Of a stretch of DNA of 64,000 nt, positions 19,412-28,594 are shown piece after piece; positions within the stretch are counted from its first letter, which is position 1, and each line of letters opens with the position of its first letter. Where the stretch lies: the NCBI GenBank assembly GCA_963730785.1, contig CAVSTF010000016.1, forward strand, positions 124,001 to 188,000. The letters are read 5' to 3'. The position numbers and the translations under genes are program-made. This stretch comes from Bog-473 sp963730785 (GTDB lineage Bacteria; Actinomycetota; Acidimicrobiia; Acidimicrobiales; RAAP-2). The notes beneath the pieces were generated by a model, which was not told the origin of the DNA, did no database searches, and saw nothing but the letters and a program-made list of their open reading frames with translations.

Positions 19412-19530
19412 CCGCTCTGGCGGCAGGAATGATTGGTGCAGCAACTTCCTCAATCCGCCGGAACACTCAGGAACTTCTAACCTGGCTTAAGGAGTTAGCT
19501 ACAAGGGCAGGGGATCAGCCGACGCTTTAG
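19408..19530 (+). CDS. 40-residue hypothetical protein
   Basis: Tiny frame MTALAAGMIGAATSSIRRN ending TRAGDQPTL. Its start overlaps the stop of the preceding small membrane protein by four bases (ATGA). A short apolar N-terminus (ALAAGMIGAATS) is followed by a charged amphipathic helix (LLTWLKELATRAG). Function unknown. It is followed at 19547 by a hairpin that could terminate the transcript. Confidence 0.35.
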   Translation: MTALAAGMIGAATSSIRRNTQELLTWLKELATRAGDQPTL

Positions 19531-19546
19531 TCGACGCGGTATCTGT

Positions 19547-19566
19547 CCCAATCCGCCGGGACTGGG
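19547..19566 (+). repeat. hairpin with repeated core, copy 1
   Basis: CCCAATCC-GCCG-GGACTGGG can fold into a stem of eight positions with one mismatch. The 15-base core CGCCGGGACTGGGTG (19554-19568) recurs at 20072-20086. It lies 17 bases after the stop of the 40-residue gene, so it may act as a terminator or belong to a small dispersed repeat. No T-run follows. Confidence 0.45.
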
Positions 19567-19614
19567 TGCCACCAGACGCTGCATTGACATGCGGGGACAA
19601 TGGACCTGTGAGCG

Positions 19615-20040
19615 ATGACGTGCCCCAAGGAATGCCTTCATATTCCGACTACGAGAACACATACACATCCTGGCCCCTCGTCATCCATGGGCGGTAGCGC
19701 CCAGATCAGCGTGCACCGACTGCATCCCATCCTCACGGACGCCCTTGTTGCGAACAACCACGTATTGATTGACGAGAATGAGTGCGGAGCACTCGGCGGG
19801 GGCGACACCGAAGCGTTCTTTGTCGGACCTGGCAAACATGTGGTCCGCATTCGAGGCAGCTACAAGACTTTCAGTAGTGACGTCGAAATAGTGGCCGAAT
19901 TCGGATGCGTGTACTCCTTGGAGTGCAAAGCGGGCAAGCCTTTGGCGTCCATGGGCATCAGGGCAATAGTTGACTTAGATGGACCGCCCCGACCATGGAT
20001 CTCCCTTTATGAGGTTTCTGACCCTTCCTTGATTGGTTAA
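19615..20040 (+). CDS. hypothetical protein, 141 residues
   Basis: Soluble protein whose core NNHVLIDENECGALGGGDTEAF and GPGKHVVRIRGSYKT resembles a small beta-sandwich of the kind (binding-arm residue, G, then a P/G-G-x-H-x-V strand) seen repeatedly in actinobacterial hypothetical proteins. The C-terminal half is SLECKAGKPLASMGIRAIVD. The first 35 residues are unusual (Thr/His/Pro rich). A GTG-started alternative frame just upstream reads SYSDYENTYTSW, so the N-terminus may be shifted by one base. Function unknown. A repeat of the upstream hairpin lies after its stop. Confidence 0.5.
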   Translation: MTCPKECLHIPTTRTHTHPGPSSSMGGSAQISVHRLHPILTDALVANNHVLIDENECGALGGGDTEAFFVGPGKHVVRIRGSYKTFSSDVEIVAEFGCVYSLECKAGKPLASMGIRAIVDLDGPPRPWISLYEVSDPSLIG

Positions 20041-20063
20041 CGAGGGCGAACCTGACCCGATGG

Positions 20064-20086
20064 TCCAAGTACGCCGGGACTGGGTG
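20064..20086 (+). repeat. hairpin with repeated core, copy 2
   Basis: CCAAGT then ACGCCGGG then ACTGGG, followed by TG, is a second, imperfect copy of the element at 19547-19566. The core CGCCGGGACTGGGTG at 20072-20086 is identical. It again sits directly after a gene stop (20040). Weak stem with one mismatch. Confidence 0.4.
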
Positions 20087-20108
20087 ACGCCTAGTTCAAC
20101 CGAAGGGT

Positions 20109-21384
20109 TCAGCGATTCACTAGCACTGAGAATGAGTTGAGCGGCCCGCTTGGCACTCGAAGTGCGTTGACTTCCGATTGTCCTACTGCGACACACATGT
20201 GTGAGGTCGGGCAGCTGACCGATGCCAGCGTGTCATCGACGTTGGAAGCCGATTTGAGAGGGGGCAACAAGTGCCACGTTCCATTCGATTCAACCTCAAT
20301 CAGGGTTCCTCCCTGCCGCTTCGACTCTGGTTCATTCAGTGGTGGGCCGGTGAACGCACCGACTGCCACACATCGGAGTCGCACATGCCACGGAGTTGAG
20401 CGCATTCTCCGATGAGGTCGAGTTGGGCGAACGAACTCTTTGCCAGCCCGCACCGGCGAGCCTATCGATTGTTGTCGTGATGCTGATATCGCTGCCATTC
20501 GACTGTTCCGCACCGCCGCTTCCGACGCCGAGGCAATAGTCGTTCGTTGTGCAATCAACACCATTCATGATGACTGGGGGTGTGCAATGGCGGTCCAGGA
20601 TCCGCCATGACGTTCGACGAAGCTTCGCTGCTGTCCGGCGGCTACACACAACGTGGAGGTGCACGAAACGGATACAAGCATCGACGGGTCGAAAGCGGTG
20701 GGGGGGAGACAGTGCCGCCAGCGGCTGACGGCTCAGCCGTGGGAACGAACGGAGCGAGTTGAACCAGATTCCATCCGGTTGGCGTCTCTTGTTCAACGAT
20801 GCCCGTTGTGGCATCTATCCCACGTGGGTAACCTACGCCATTGTCCGTACCGACAGCGGTGCATTCTTCGATTGCAACGCAAGACAGCGCCTGGAGTTGG
20901 CTGGAGTTCGTCGGATAGATATTTGGACTCGGTGAAGGTGTCACGGACCAGACGTTTCCATGCATCTCCTCTATGAGTGGCGAGGCGTACTCCTGAGCGT
21001 TAATCGAAGACCCGACGGCAACGCAATATTTCGTCGAGAGGCAATCGACGCCCTCCAGGTCCGCCTCGGTCACGGTCGGTGGGCGCATGAGCGACCATGC
21101 CCTCCCGTCAAAATGCAGGATGACAGGGGGCTCCCCTGGAAAGTCACGGAGCTCGTGGCCGGACGGAATTCGCCGACGGCAATGCAAAAGTGGACGTCTA
21201 CACAGCTCACTGAAGAGAGCTCGACATTGGAGTTGCCGCCATTCGGCATCGGCAGCGTCTTGACTGCCACGTTCGAGCCTTCCGGTAGTGACGCGTGATT
21301 GCTCGCCGAGGCGGGCATTGGAGCCAGCCACAAGGCCCAAAGAAGGATGATGGCCTCTAGCGCAGTGAGCTTGGGCCGGTCCAT
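20109..21384 (-). pseudogene. secreted Cys-repeat protein, broken by frameshifts
   Basis: Begins at the ATG at 21384 with a signal peptide (TALEAIILLWALWLAPMPASAS). It then has at least six degenerate repeats of the form L-x-x-V-x-C, six residues, C-x-x-V-G: LSSVSCVDVHFCIAVGEF, LEGVDCLSTKYCVAVGSS, LQALSCVAIEECTAVGTD, MNGVDCTTNDYCLGVGSG, LNSVACATPMC and LASVSCPTSHMCVAVGQS. Such repeats occur in exported actinobacterial proteins and suggest disulfide-bonded beta-propeller or repeat folds (inference). The pieces lie in different frames: one shift near 21130 looks like a missing base in a GGGG run, and two later ones are +1. It is either a decayed gene or a gene with errors. Ligand unknown. Confidence 0.6.
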
Positions 21385-21487
21385 ATCTCGATTCTCCCAT
21401 TCCATGCACGCCTGTGTCCCATAACGCCGAGACTTGGCCACACTCTCTGAAACGCAGACTGCGCATGTTCCGTGGCACAGTTGCGAT

Positions 21488-21880
21488 ATGGGCGGGCCTT
21501 TAGAAGCTGCACCAGCCGATTGGTATTCGGATCCATTCGAAAAGCACCATTATCGGTATTGGGACGGTGGGAGATGGTCAGATCGAGTACTAGACGGAGG
21601 CATTGAGAGCGCCGACTGTCCACCTCGTTTGGCACGGAGTAGCAGTCCGCCAACCCTTCGGCGGCGGTTGGTCGGCGTGACCATCTGTCTGATTTTCGGG
21701 ACAACTTATTGGATTGTGTTTCGGAGCTGGTTCGGCTGGAGTTTGATATCTACTCGGTCGCTCTTCTCATTGCTATACCCGAATCCCGTCAGTTTTGGAA
21801 TAAGCGATCGCTCCGAAGGGATGCTTCTCATCCACTGGCGTAACTGGGCAGACCCGTCCATATCATGGCCTCGATGCTGA
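21488..21880 (+). CDS. DUF2510-domain membrane protein
   Basis: Begins MGGPLEAAPADWYSDPFEKH; the DUF2510 motif continues YRYWDGGRWSDRVLDGG (aromatic-rich, D-P and Y-W-D-G signature). A Ser/Pro linker leads to one membrane helix (LVGVTICLIFGTTYWIVF). The extracytoplasmic tail is short. About 130 residues. The function of DUF2510 is unknown; it is common at the N-terminus of actinobacterial membrane proteins. The stop overlaps the start of the cupin gene. Confidence 0.7.
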   Translation: MGGPLEAAPADWYSDPFEKHHYRYWDGGRWSDRVLDGGIESADCPPRLARSSSPPTLRRRLVGVTICLIFGTTYWIVFRSWFGWSLISTRSLFSLLYPNPVSFGISDRSEGMLLIHWRNWADPSISWPRC

Positions 21881-22266
21881 TCACTCGAATCACCAAGACC
21901 GCTGATGGCGGTTCACGATTCGAATCGGAAGATATCGAACTCGCCGACGCAGGCGAGATCGGCCGATTGTCTCGGGCGTATGCCGTGACGAGTGTTGTGT
22001 TCCGAGAAAACGACCCGAGCTTTGACTTTGACTGGCATTGCGCGCCGAGGCGCCAACTTATTGTGCTCCTTGATGGCGAGATCGAAGTCGAAATTACCTC
22101 CGGAGAAAAGCGACGCTTTCGTGGCGGAGACATCTTGCTCGTCGAAGACACGACCGGCACCGGCCATCGAACTAGGGCCGTCAACGATGGTGTCCGGAGA
22201 TCGCTCTTCATTCCGTTGACCGACTCATTCGCCGGACCTGATCGTGGGGAGTCCGGGACTCCATAG
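21874..22266 (+). CDS. cupin-fold protein
   Basis: A 130-residue single-domain cupin. The first motif is weak (HCAPRRQLIVLLDGEIEVEI), with the typical G-E-x-x-V beta turn, and the second is RFRGGDILLVEDTTGTGHRT with the C-terminal histidine. Related proteins read as small metal-binding or sugar-binding cupins; the substrate cannot be told. ATGs at 21865 and 21874 are both possible. It is separated from the VOC gene by 9 bases, which suggests an operon. Confidence 0.72.
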   Translation: MLITRITKTADGGSRFESEDIELADAGEIGRLSRAYAVTSVVFRENDPSFDFDWHCAPRRQLIVLLDGEIEVEITSGEKRRFRGGDILLVEDTTGTGHRTRAVNDGVRRSLFIPLTDSFAGPDRGESGTP

Positions 22267-22275
22267 GGTGGGTGC

Positions 22276-22665
22276 ATGTCCGACTTTCCAGCTTTCAACC
22301 ACTATGCCTTGACGGTTTCCAATCTCCAACGAAGCATCGACTGGTACGGGTGCCTCTTCGACTCGCCGCCTGTAGCGGTCATGAACGAGGACAGTTTTGA
22401 CGCGGCGATTTGGTTTGAGCCGATGTTCGCAATCCACGCAAATCATGATCAGGTTGAGGGCGATGTATTCGATGAAAGTCGAATCGGGCTCGACCACATT
22501 GCCTTTGGTTGCACTAGTCGAGAAGAGCTTGAGTCCTGGCCAGGACGGCTCGATGCCTTGGGTATCGAGCACGGTGAGATCTTGGATCGACCCTACGGTG
22601 CCGGTCTCGCATTTCGGGACCCGGACAACATTCAGCTCGAGTTCTTTCTGCCGACGGGTTCATAG
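22276..22665 (+). CDS. VOC (glyoxalase/dioxygenase-fold) family protein
   Basis: A 129-residue vicinal-oxygen-chelate protein. FNHYALTVSNLQRSIDWYGCLF gives the first metal-binding His and the typical S-x-x-W/F-Y helix. IGLDHIAFGCTSREELESW gives the second half with its His, and FRDPDNIQLEFFLPT contains the closing acidic residue. It is probably dimeric and metal-dependent. Possible roles are lyase, dioxygenase or antibiotic resistance; nothing narrows it. Likely co-transcribed with the cupin gene. Confidence 0.78.
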   Translation: MSDFPAFNHYALTVSNLQRSIDWYGCLFDSPPVAVMNEDSFDAAIWFEPMFAIHANHDQVEGDVFDESRIGLDHIAFGCTSREELESWPGRLDALGIEHGEILDRPYGAGLAFRDPDNIQLEFFLPTGS

Positions 22666-22863
22666 GCTGGCAAATTGTCACGGAATCGCCATCGACCAAT
22701 CGGCATTGCCACTCCATAATCTCTAGATGCGACCTAAGCATCTCGGGATTCCAGACGCACGGGGTCACGGAGGATCTCTCAAGTTACTCGACACCCTGAA
22801 CAACGAAAGATCGTCCTCAGCCATTGGCGAGATGGTCTTTGTGTCGCCTCAACTCCGATTGAG

Positions 22864-23064
22864 ATGGAGGACGTTCCGGCGTTAATCGGCGTTTTGGCCG
22901 ACGCCCTAGGCGACGCCATCGAGGTCGTCGACCAAGCTTCTTCCGACGCCAGAGTTCGGACGTCGCTACTCGATACTCTGCGGACATGGTTGCGCCCGAA
23001 ACTTGCGCCGGTCACCGACTTGCGGATCGTTCGAGAGTCGTCTGTTCGCCGGGACGTGAGTTAG
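22864..23064 (+). CDS. hypothetical protein, probably 5'-truncated call
   Basis: The frame from the ATG at 22864 starts MEDVPALIGVLADALGDAIEVV. The same frame stays open upstream to 22738 and reads HPEQRKIVLSHWRDGLCVAS, which looks like genuine protein (a W-x-D-G-x-C pattern before a helix-rich domain), but it has no ATG or GTG there. A frameshift or an unusual start may hide the N-terminus. I recognise the pattern from actinobacterial hypothetical proteins but cannot name a family or function. Confidence 0.45.
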   Translation: MEDVPALIGVLADALGDAIEVVDQASSDARVRTSLLDTLRTWLRPKLAPVTDLRIVRESSVRRDVS

Positions 23065-23247
23065 CGAGACCTTCGTTCTCGATGGCGTGCCCACCGAACT
23101 CGGGTGGATCCCCCGACCGACGGCGGATGCGATCCGCGAACACGCGATCTACTTTCAGAACCAGGGCTAATCGACCAGCCCGCCATTGAGACCGGTCAGC
23201 GGCAGGGTTCCAGCATTAACGAATGAGTCGAACAAATACGATGGCTC

Positions 23248-23577
23248 ATGACATTCGTTCGCTACCAACCCAGTACCCCAGAAGGCCGTGACGCCCAGCT
23301 GCAAGCAGTGGCAATCATCACTGCAGGTTTGGACAGCCCCGAGCTACTGCAGCAAGAGCTGGCGGCAGCAATTGGGCCAAAACCGGACGCAAGGGCTTGG
23401 ACTGTCCTGACGATCGCTCTCGCTCAAGTGGGCATCCAAATGACGGCGCTGGCCTCGTCAATGGATGCTGAGAGTGTCGAGGTGGTTTCAGGTGAAAGGA
23501 ACCAAGTGACACCTTCTGCGCTTCTCCAAAATTGGGCCCGAATCATCATCGAGGCCTCGGACCCACTGGATTCCTAG
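23248..23577 (+). CDS. hypothetical protein, 109 residues
   Basis: Starts MTFVRYQPSTPEGRDAQLQA. Mostly alpha-helical (LLQQELAAAIG, TVLTIALAQVGIQMTALASSM) without signal peptide. No motif or family is recognised. It ends the looser accessory stretch and converges with the DUF5719 gene 55 bases away. Confidence 0.5.
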   Translation: MTFVRYQPSTPEGRDAQLQAVAIITAGLDSPELLQQELAAAIGPKPDARAWTVLTIALAQVGIQMTALASSMDAESVEVVSGERNQVTPSALLQNWARIIIEASDPLDS

Positions 23578-23631
23578 GTCGAATCGCCCGGTTATTGGAA
23601 CGTCGATTCGGGTGTCGCTCGGTGGAACTGC

Positions 23632-25128
23632 CTAGGAGAGCGGGATGCCGGGCATGGTGATGACGCCGAGAGTCCCAGTAGGTCCGACGTCCTCCGCAAT
23701 GGCCAGCGGACCGGTGGCTCTGATCAGGAGTGAATTGAGCCCGGCGGACGCCAGTGTTGCTGCGCTCAGGGTGATGAAGACGTGTGGTCTCAGTGAGCCC
23801 TCAGCAATGACTCGGATGCCGTGTGGTCCCATGACGGACACCGTGTAGGTCTCGAGCGTCGCCGTCGAGTTGGCCAAGGACAGATGCGCAGGCGTGACGC
23901 CCGGGAGAGCCGGCACGGCCGCCGTGCCCGGAGAAGGCACGACCCATTCGAAGCGGGGCGACGACTCGGTCAGCGTGTCGATGGCGGTGGTGATCCCGAT
24001 TTGGGGTGCCGGTGAGGTGGCGGGTGCCGCCACCATGCGGCCCACGACGACCCCGGGACCACCGGTGGCAGTGATGACGGCGTCATAAAGATCCCCATCG
24101 GGAATCCGCGTCTCGGTGCTCGTGGGTACGGTCCAGGTGGTCCCCGGCAGGACGTGGCTCGTGAACGGTGCAAGCGGGCCCGACGCCAGCATGGTGCGCA
24201 CGGTGACATCCTCGGTGTCCGGCCCGGGATTGAACACATCGATGGACGAAGTGCCTCCCTGCAATTCCAGCGCTTCAGGAATGGTCCATTGCCTTTCCGC
24301 CCGGGGCGAACCGGCGATGATGGCCAACCCATTGGCGTTGGTCGAGTCAGTGAGGACTTCCATTTCGCTGGCCACGACCCGACCGGTGCGGGTGGTCACG
24401 GTGGTGGCGACCGTCTTCTGGTTCTGTACGTAGGCACTCACGTTCTCGACCTGCGTTTGACCGGGCTGCAGCACAATGCCCTGGAAGTTGATGGGATGGG
24501 CCACCGTGGTCGGCGTCGTGAAGCTCAGGTCGATCACGTCGGGGGTCGATGTGGGATTGAAGAGAGCGACGAAGAGACCGTTGGTACCGGTGGTGTCGCC
24601 ACTGGGGAAGAACCACTGCTGCGACGTGCTGCTTTCGCACGGAGCCTCGGACCAACCATTGGGACCCTTGACGGCTTGCGTGACTGCTACCCCACCGCCG
24701 TCGAGCAGGACGGTGTCCGAGGTCCAGGTCCCCGTGGCCGGCTGGGGCAGGAGGGCCACAATTTGTTGACGGGGTGACACGGTCACCTTTGTCGTGGCCG
24801 TGACAGCGGTATCGGTCTCGGAAGTGATGGAGCCGGTGACCAGACGACCGCTGGTGTTGGTGAGCATGACCGTTCCGGGAGCCAAGGCACCGGCCACCGT
24901 CGTCTGACCGGTGCAATACCACGCGGCCGACTCGGCGTGGTCGGAGGTCACCAGGGCGGCGGGCGAAACTGGCGGGCCTCCAGGTTGGGCCACGCCTGGC
25001 TTGTGCGCCGCGGCGGCCACACCACCCAGCACCACAATGACCAACAGCAGAATCAACCAGCGGCGGTTCGGCTCCGGACGGCTGTGCGTGGCGTGCGCAC
25101 CACGGACGGAGTGACGGGGCGGACTCAC
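23632..25128 (-). CDS. DUF5719-family exported protein
   Basis: About 498 residues from the GTG at 25128, which overlaps the stop of the glycosyltransferase (GTGA). The open frame continues upstream to 25458, but that part is a shadow of the glycosyltransferase. One membrane anchor (WLILLLVIVVLGGVAAA) is followed by a large extracytoplasmic beta-rich domain. This has repeated Ig-like motifs such as FNPTSTPDVIDLSFTTP and FNPGPDTEDVTVRTML, and a C-terminal LLIRATGPLAIAEDVG. DUF5719 proteins commonly follow this type of giant glycosyltransferase in Actinobacteria, so a joint role in envelope glycan export or assembly is likely (inference). Confidence 0.8.
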   Translation of the reverse strand: MSPPRHSVRGAHATHSRPEPNRRWLILLLVIVVLGGVAAAAHKPGVAQPGGPPVSPAALVTSDHAESAAWYCTGQTTVAGALAPGTVMLTNTSGRLVTGSITSETDTAVTATTKVTVSPRQQIVALLPQPATGTWTSDTVLLDGGGVAVTQAVKGPNGWSEAPCESSTSQQWFFPSGDTTGTNGLFVALFNPTSTPDVIDLSFTTPTTVAHPINFQGIVLQPGQTQVENVSAYVQNQKTVATTVTTRTGRVVASEMEVLTDSTNANGLAIIAGSPRAERQWTIPEALELQGGTSSIDVFNPGPDTEDVTVRTMLASGPLAPFTSHVLPGTTWTVPTSTETRIPDGDLYDAVITATGGPGVVVGRMVAAPATSPAPQIGITTAIDTLTESSPRFEWVVPSPGTAAVPALPGVTPAHLSLANSTATLETYTVSVMGPHGIRVIAEGSLRPHVFITLSAATLASAGLNSLLIRATGPLAIAEDVGPTGTLGVITMPGIPLS

Positions 25129-28100
25129 GTCGCGTCGGCTTCCGGTGCGTAGATCTTGAGGCGGCCCAAGGGCCAGCGGCGCCAACCACTCATGGCCGCC
25201 ACGAGCAGCAACCAACCCAGGCATTCGAGCAGCACCGCGATCGGGATGAGCGGCGATCCGTTGAAGGTCAGCGTGGCGTGGCCGGCCGGGGCGCTGAAGC
25301 TGCTGGCCCAGCCAAAAACGGTGGAACGTGGAGCGGTGTGGTGACCGACCGTCAGCGAGAACGAGGAGGCCGGGGCGTAGCCGGCGTACACCGTCCCGCC
25401 TGAGACCGAGCCCGATTGCGACTGGCCGGTCCGCAGTGGGGACAGCACCCCCGTCCAACCGATCACGTCACTGGACGACGGGAACGGTGAAGGTGACGTG
25501 GCCAGTGGCTTGGACCGTTGGGCGGTGACCGGAACCACCGAGGCGTTCTTGTACACCTGCACCCCGAACTCGCCGGGGACGATCTGCAGATCGTTCTGGT
25601 TCAACAGGGCGCGTTGGAGACCCGTGGGTAGTGGGGCCGTGACCGAGCTCGGAGCTGACCCGCTGGTCGGCACGCCGCTGACCACGACGATGTAGTCAAC
25701 CCCTTCGGGGGCCAACAGCCGCCCCAAGTGAATGGTCTGGCCGGTCATGGCGAGCTGTACCGCTCGGGCCGCATTGTCGGCCGGTCCGGGATCGGCCGGC
25801 GTCAACACCGAACTCGTGGTGGGTAAGCCACCCTGGGTCAGCGAATACGACAGCCCGCGGTCAATCGACCAGCCGCCGACCGGCAGGGCACGCGGATCAC
25901 CCAACCACAGGACCCGGTAGTGACCCGAGGTCGCCGTTCGATTGATGAAGGCCAACGGTTGCTCCACCCCGTTGTTGGCCAACTCCCAGCGGCCGCTGCC
26001 GGCACCGATGACCACCGGGAGCGATCCGACCACGACGGCGGCCAGGGCCACCACGCTGACCACCTGGCGCCACCCGAAGGATCGACCGGCCAGGTCGTTC
26101 TCGAAGGACGAGATGCCGAGCCCGACACCGGCGGCCACGGCAATGGCGGCCGGGACCAGCACCACTGATTCCGAGGGGGCGAAGACACCGGTCCAGCCGT
26201 GGCCGACGGCGAAGGCCAGCGCCCACGACGAGAGCGCCAGGGTCCAGAAACGGGCGGCCCAGAGCAACCGATGGCCACTGCCGAGGACCAGGGGCAGGGC
26301 GGAGGCGCCCACCAGCAACCAGGCGAACGGCGAACGAGCGGCCGGTCCGATGGCGAAGCGCAGGACCTCGCCCCAACTCGGTGCGTGGGCGGCCGAAATG
26401 GGAAGACCGAATATGGCGACGGATTGTTTCCCCGAGGCCAGCACGCCGATGACCCAGGGCGCGCAGAGGAGCAGGGCGAACGCAACGGACTTGACCAGCG
26501 TGACGATGAGACGGCCGGCGTGCCCAGTCGACCCCGACACGACAGAGCCGATCACCAGGGCGACGGCACACAGGGCGGTCATCAGCAGGACGGCCGGGGC
26601 GAAGGAACTGGCAATGGCCACGATCAGGCCGAGGACGGCGATCTGCCCGAAGGAACTGGCCCGCCAACCGGTGCCGACGGGTTGATCGAACGGAGGAATT
26701 TCGGCGGCCCGAGCCAGGCGGGTCAGGATGAACGGGAGGGCGGCATAGGCCACCAGTCCGTCCCAGCGGCCGGCACCGATTGCGGCGTACGGCAAGGGCA
26801 AAGCCAGGTAACTGATGGTGGCCACCACGGTGGCCCGAGGTGAGGCCAAGGGGCGCACCAGGCGGGACAGGCCAAGGGCGCCGAGCGGGATGCAGCCGAG
26901 GATCAAGACGTGCTGGGCCGTGCCCATCGCTCCGAGGAACAGGGTTCCCACCAAGCCGAAGAGACCGAACGCTGGTGAGGCGGGCGTGGCACTACCGACG
27001 CCGGTGGACTGCCAACCCGAGAAGAAGTGGTGCCAGCTGGTGGACCAGCTGGACAACGGGGCGAACTGGCCGACCAAGGGCAAGCTGCCGAAGAACAGAT
27101 CCCGGGTGCCGACGATGAGAACGACGGCGGTGACCACCAGCGCCACCACGCGTTGACGGCCGGTCGAGAGGAAGGGCCGGCGGACCGGGCGGCCGAAACG
27201 GTCACGACCGGATCGGTGACCCAGGTCGTCCAACTCGTCGAAGTCGGAGTCCTCGCTGAAGGCCAGCCCGACACTGCCGGTGAGGACGGCCACCTCACTG
27301 TGTTCTTCTCGATGGGCGATTTCTTCGGGCGAGACCACGGCGTTGGCCGCTTCGAAGCCGAGATGGGTCAGCCGGGATAGATACCGACTCAGTCGAGCGC
27401 TGCCCCGAAGCTGCAGGCGCCGGACTTCGGAGTCGGGGAACAGACGGTGTGAGTTGAGCTGCTGGCGCAGTTGGCGTAGCTCGCCGAAGTGGCGCAAGTT
27501 CCAGGTCCAGGCCCCGGCGACGGCCCGAGCCCGGGGTCGGTCGCGGGCGATGAGGGCGACGATGACCTCGCCCAGCGCCAGCAAGGCGGCCTGGGGTAGG
27601 ACGCGCAAAAGGTGGAACTTGCCGTAACACTTGAGGACGGTGCGCAACTCGTGGCGGCGTTGCAGGTCCTGCATGGTGCTGGGTCGATCGCCCTCTTCGC
27701 CGACGATGACAGAGAGCGGCTCCATGCCACTGGCCACCACTTCGCGGTGGCGCACTCTCGCTTCGGGTGCCACGACGACGCGGGAACCGGCAACTTGGCT
27801 GCGCCACGACAGATCCAGGTCTTCGCCCATGGCCACGATGCCGGCATCGAAACCGCCGAGCTCGCGCCACAGGTCAGCCCGGATGAGGATGCAACCACCG
27901 GGAGCGACGAAGACATCGCGCACGGCATCGTGCTGACCGTGGTCGACCTCACCATCTTGGATGCGGTCCACCACGGCGCCGGTCTTGTCGCAGGACATGC
28001 CGACATGCAAAAGGATTGACGGCTCATCCCAGTTGACGAACTTGGGTGTCACCACGCCGGCGTTGGACCGGAAGGATTCCTCGACCAACTTGTGGACCGC

Positions 28101-28409
28101 ATCGGCATCGAGCGCGCAGTCATCGTGGCAAAGCAGGAAGAAGGCCGCCCCTTCCACCATGGTCAAGGCTTCATTGGCGGCAGCGGCGTAGCCGGGCGTC
28201 CCGGGCAAGCGACGAACGAAGGCACCGGGGAGCAACTGCCCAACGTGCTCGGTGGGATCGGGGCCGTCGCCACTGGCCAGGATCAAGACGGAAAGGTCTT
28301 CGTAGTCCTGCGCAGCCAGAGAGCGCAGCGCCTCGTCGAACCAGGGACCGGGTCCCGTGGTCACGACGACCGCAACCACGGCAGGTACCTGGACGTCCAT
28401 TAGGTGCAT
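25125..28409 (-). CDS. giant membrane glycosyltransferase, GT2
   Basis: 1094 residues, intact. Residues about 8-280 form a GT-A family 2 domain: VVAVVVTTGPGPWFDEALRS, the DxD-like CHDDCALDADAV, then a middle FVAPGGCILIRADLWRELGG and GEDLDLSWRSQVAG. At least ten membrane helices follow from residue about 430 to 800, then an extracytoplasmic beta-rich region and a last helix (LIPIAVLLECLGWLLLVAAM). This resembles actinobacterial mannosyl/arabinosyl-type polymer synthases acting on lipid-linked donors. It is co-translated with DUF5719. The start could be the ATG at 28409 or 28400. Confidence 0.87.
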   Translation of the reverse strand: MHLMDVQVPAVVAVVVTTGPGPWFDEALRSLAAQDYEDLSVLILASGDGPDPTEHVGQLLPGAFVRRLPGTPGYAAAANEALTMVEGAAFFLLCHDDCALDADAVHKLVEESFRSNAGVVTPKFVNWDEPSILLHVGMSCDKTGAVVDRIQDGEVDHGQHDAVRDVFVAPGGCILIRADLWRELGGFDAGIVAMGEDLDLSWRSQVAGSRVVVAPEARVRHREVVASGMEPLSVIVGEEGDRPSTMQDLQRRHELRTVLKCYGKFHLLRVLPQAALLALGEVIVALIARDRPRARAVAGAWTWNLRHFGELRQLRQQLNSHRLFPDSEVRRLQLRGSARLSRYLSRLTHLGFEAANAVVSPEEIAHREEHSEVAVLTGSVGLAFSEDSDFDELDDLGHRSGRDRFGRPVRRPFLSTGRQRVVALVVTAVVLIVGTRDLFFGSLPLVGQFAPLSSWSTSWHHFFSGWQSTGVGSATPASPAFGLFGLVGTLFLGAMGTAQHVLILGCIPLGALGLSRLVRPLASPRATVVATISYLALPLPYAAIGAGRWDGLVAYAALPFILTRLARAAEIPPFDQPVGTGWRASSFGQIAVLGLIVAIASSFAPAVLLMTALCAVALVIGSVVSGSTGHAGRLIVTLVKSVAFALLLCAPWVIGVLASGKQSVAIFGLPISAAHAPSWGEVLRFAIGPAARSPFAWLLVGASALPLVLGSGHRLLWAARFWTLALSSWALAFAVGHGWTGVFAPSESVVLVPAAIAVAAGVGLGISSFENDLAGRSFGWRQVVSVVALAAVVVGSLPVVIGAGSGRWELANNGVEQPLAFINRTATSGHYRVLWLGDPRALPVGGWSIDRGLSYSLTQGGLPTTSSVLTPADPGPADNAARAVQLAMTGQTIHLGRLLAPEGVDYIVVVSGVPTSGSAPSSVTAPLPTGLQRALLNQNDLQIVPGEFGVQVYKNASVVPVTAQRSKPLATSPSPFPSSSDVIGWTGVLSPLRTGQSQSGSVSGGTVYAGYAPASSFSLTVGHHTAPRSTVFGWASSFSAPAGHATLTFNGSPLIPIAVLLECLGWLLLVAAMSGWRRWPLGRLKIYAPEADAT

Positions 28410-28463
28410 GAGGCTATCTGGTCGCGCTCGGCCTCCCGAGGGACAATTTTGCGCTCAGAGTGC

Positions 28464-28492
28464 TTGCAACTGTTTAACAAAGGTGATACACT
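28464..28492 (+). promoter_or_regulatory. sigma-70-type promoter
   Basis: TTGCAA at 28464-28469 and TACACT at 28487-28492 are separated by 17 bases, a near-consensus housekeeping promoter. It points to the small helical protein gene at 28595, giving a leader of roughly 95 bases. The opposite gene, the giant glycosyltransferase, starts 55 bases to its left. Confidence 0.6.
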
Positions 28493-28594
28493 TGTAGGCG
28501 AACGCACGGGCGACACGGACCGGACAGCGATGTCCAGATCCGGTCCACACGGCGTGACAGAGCTACGAACCACACACAACAACAGGAGACAACC

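Noticed and set aside
26199..26843. Plus-strand frame rich in Gly/Gln/Asp opposite the giant glycosyltransferase
   Set aside because: Low-complexity shadow of the membrane-helix region; no ribosome site or family.
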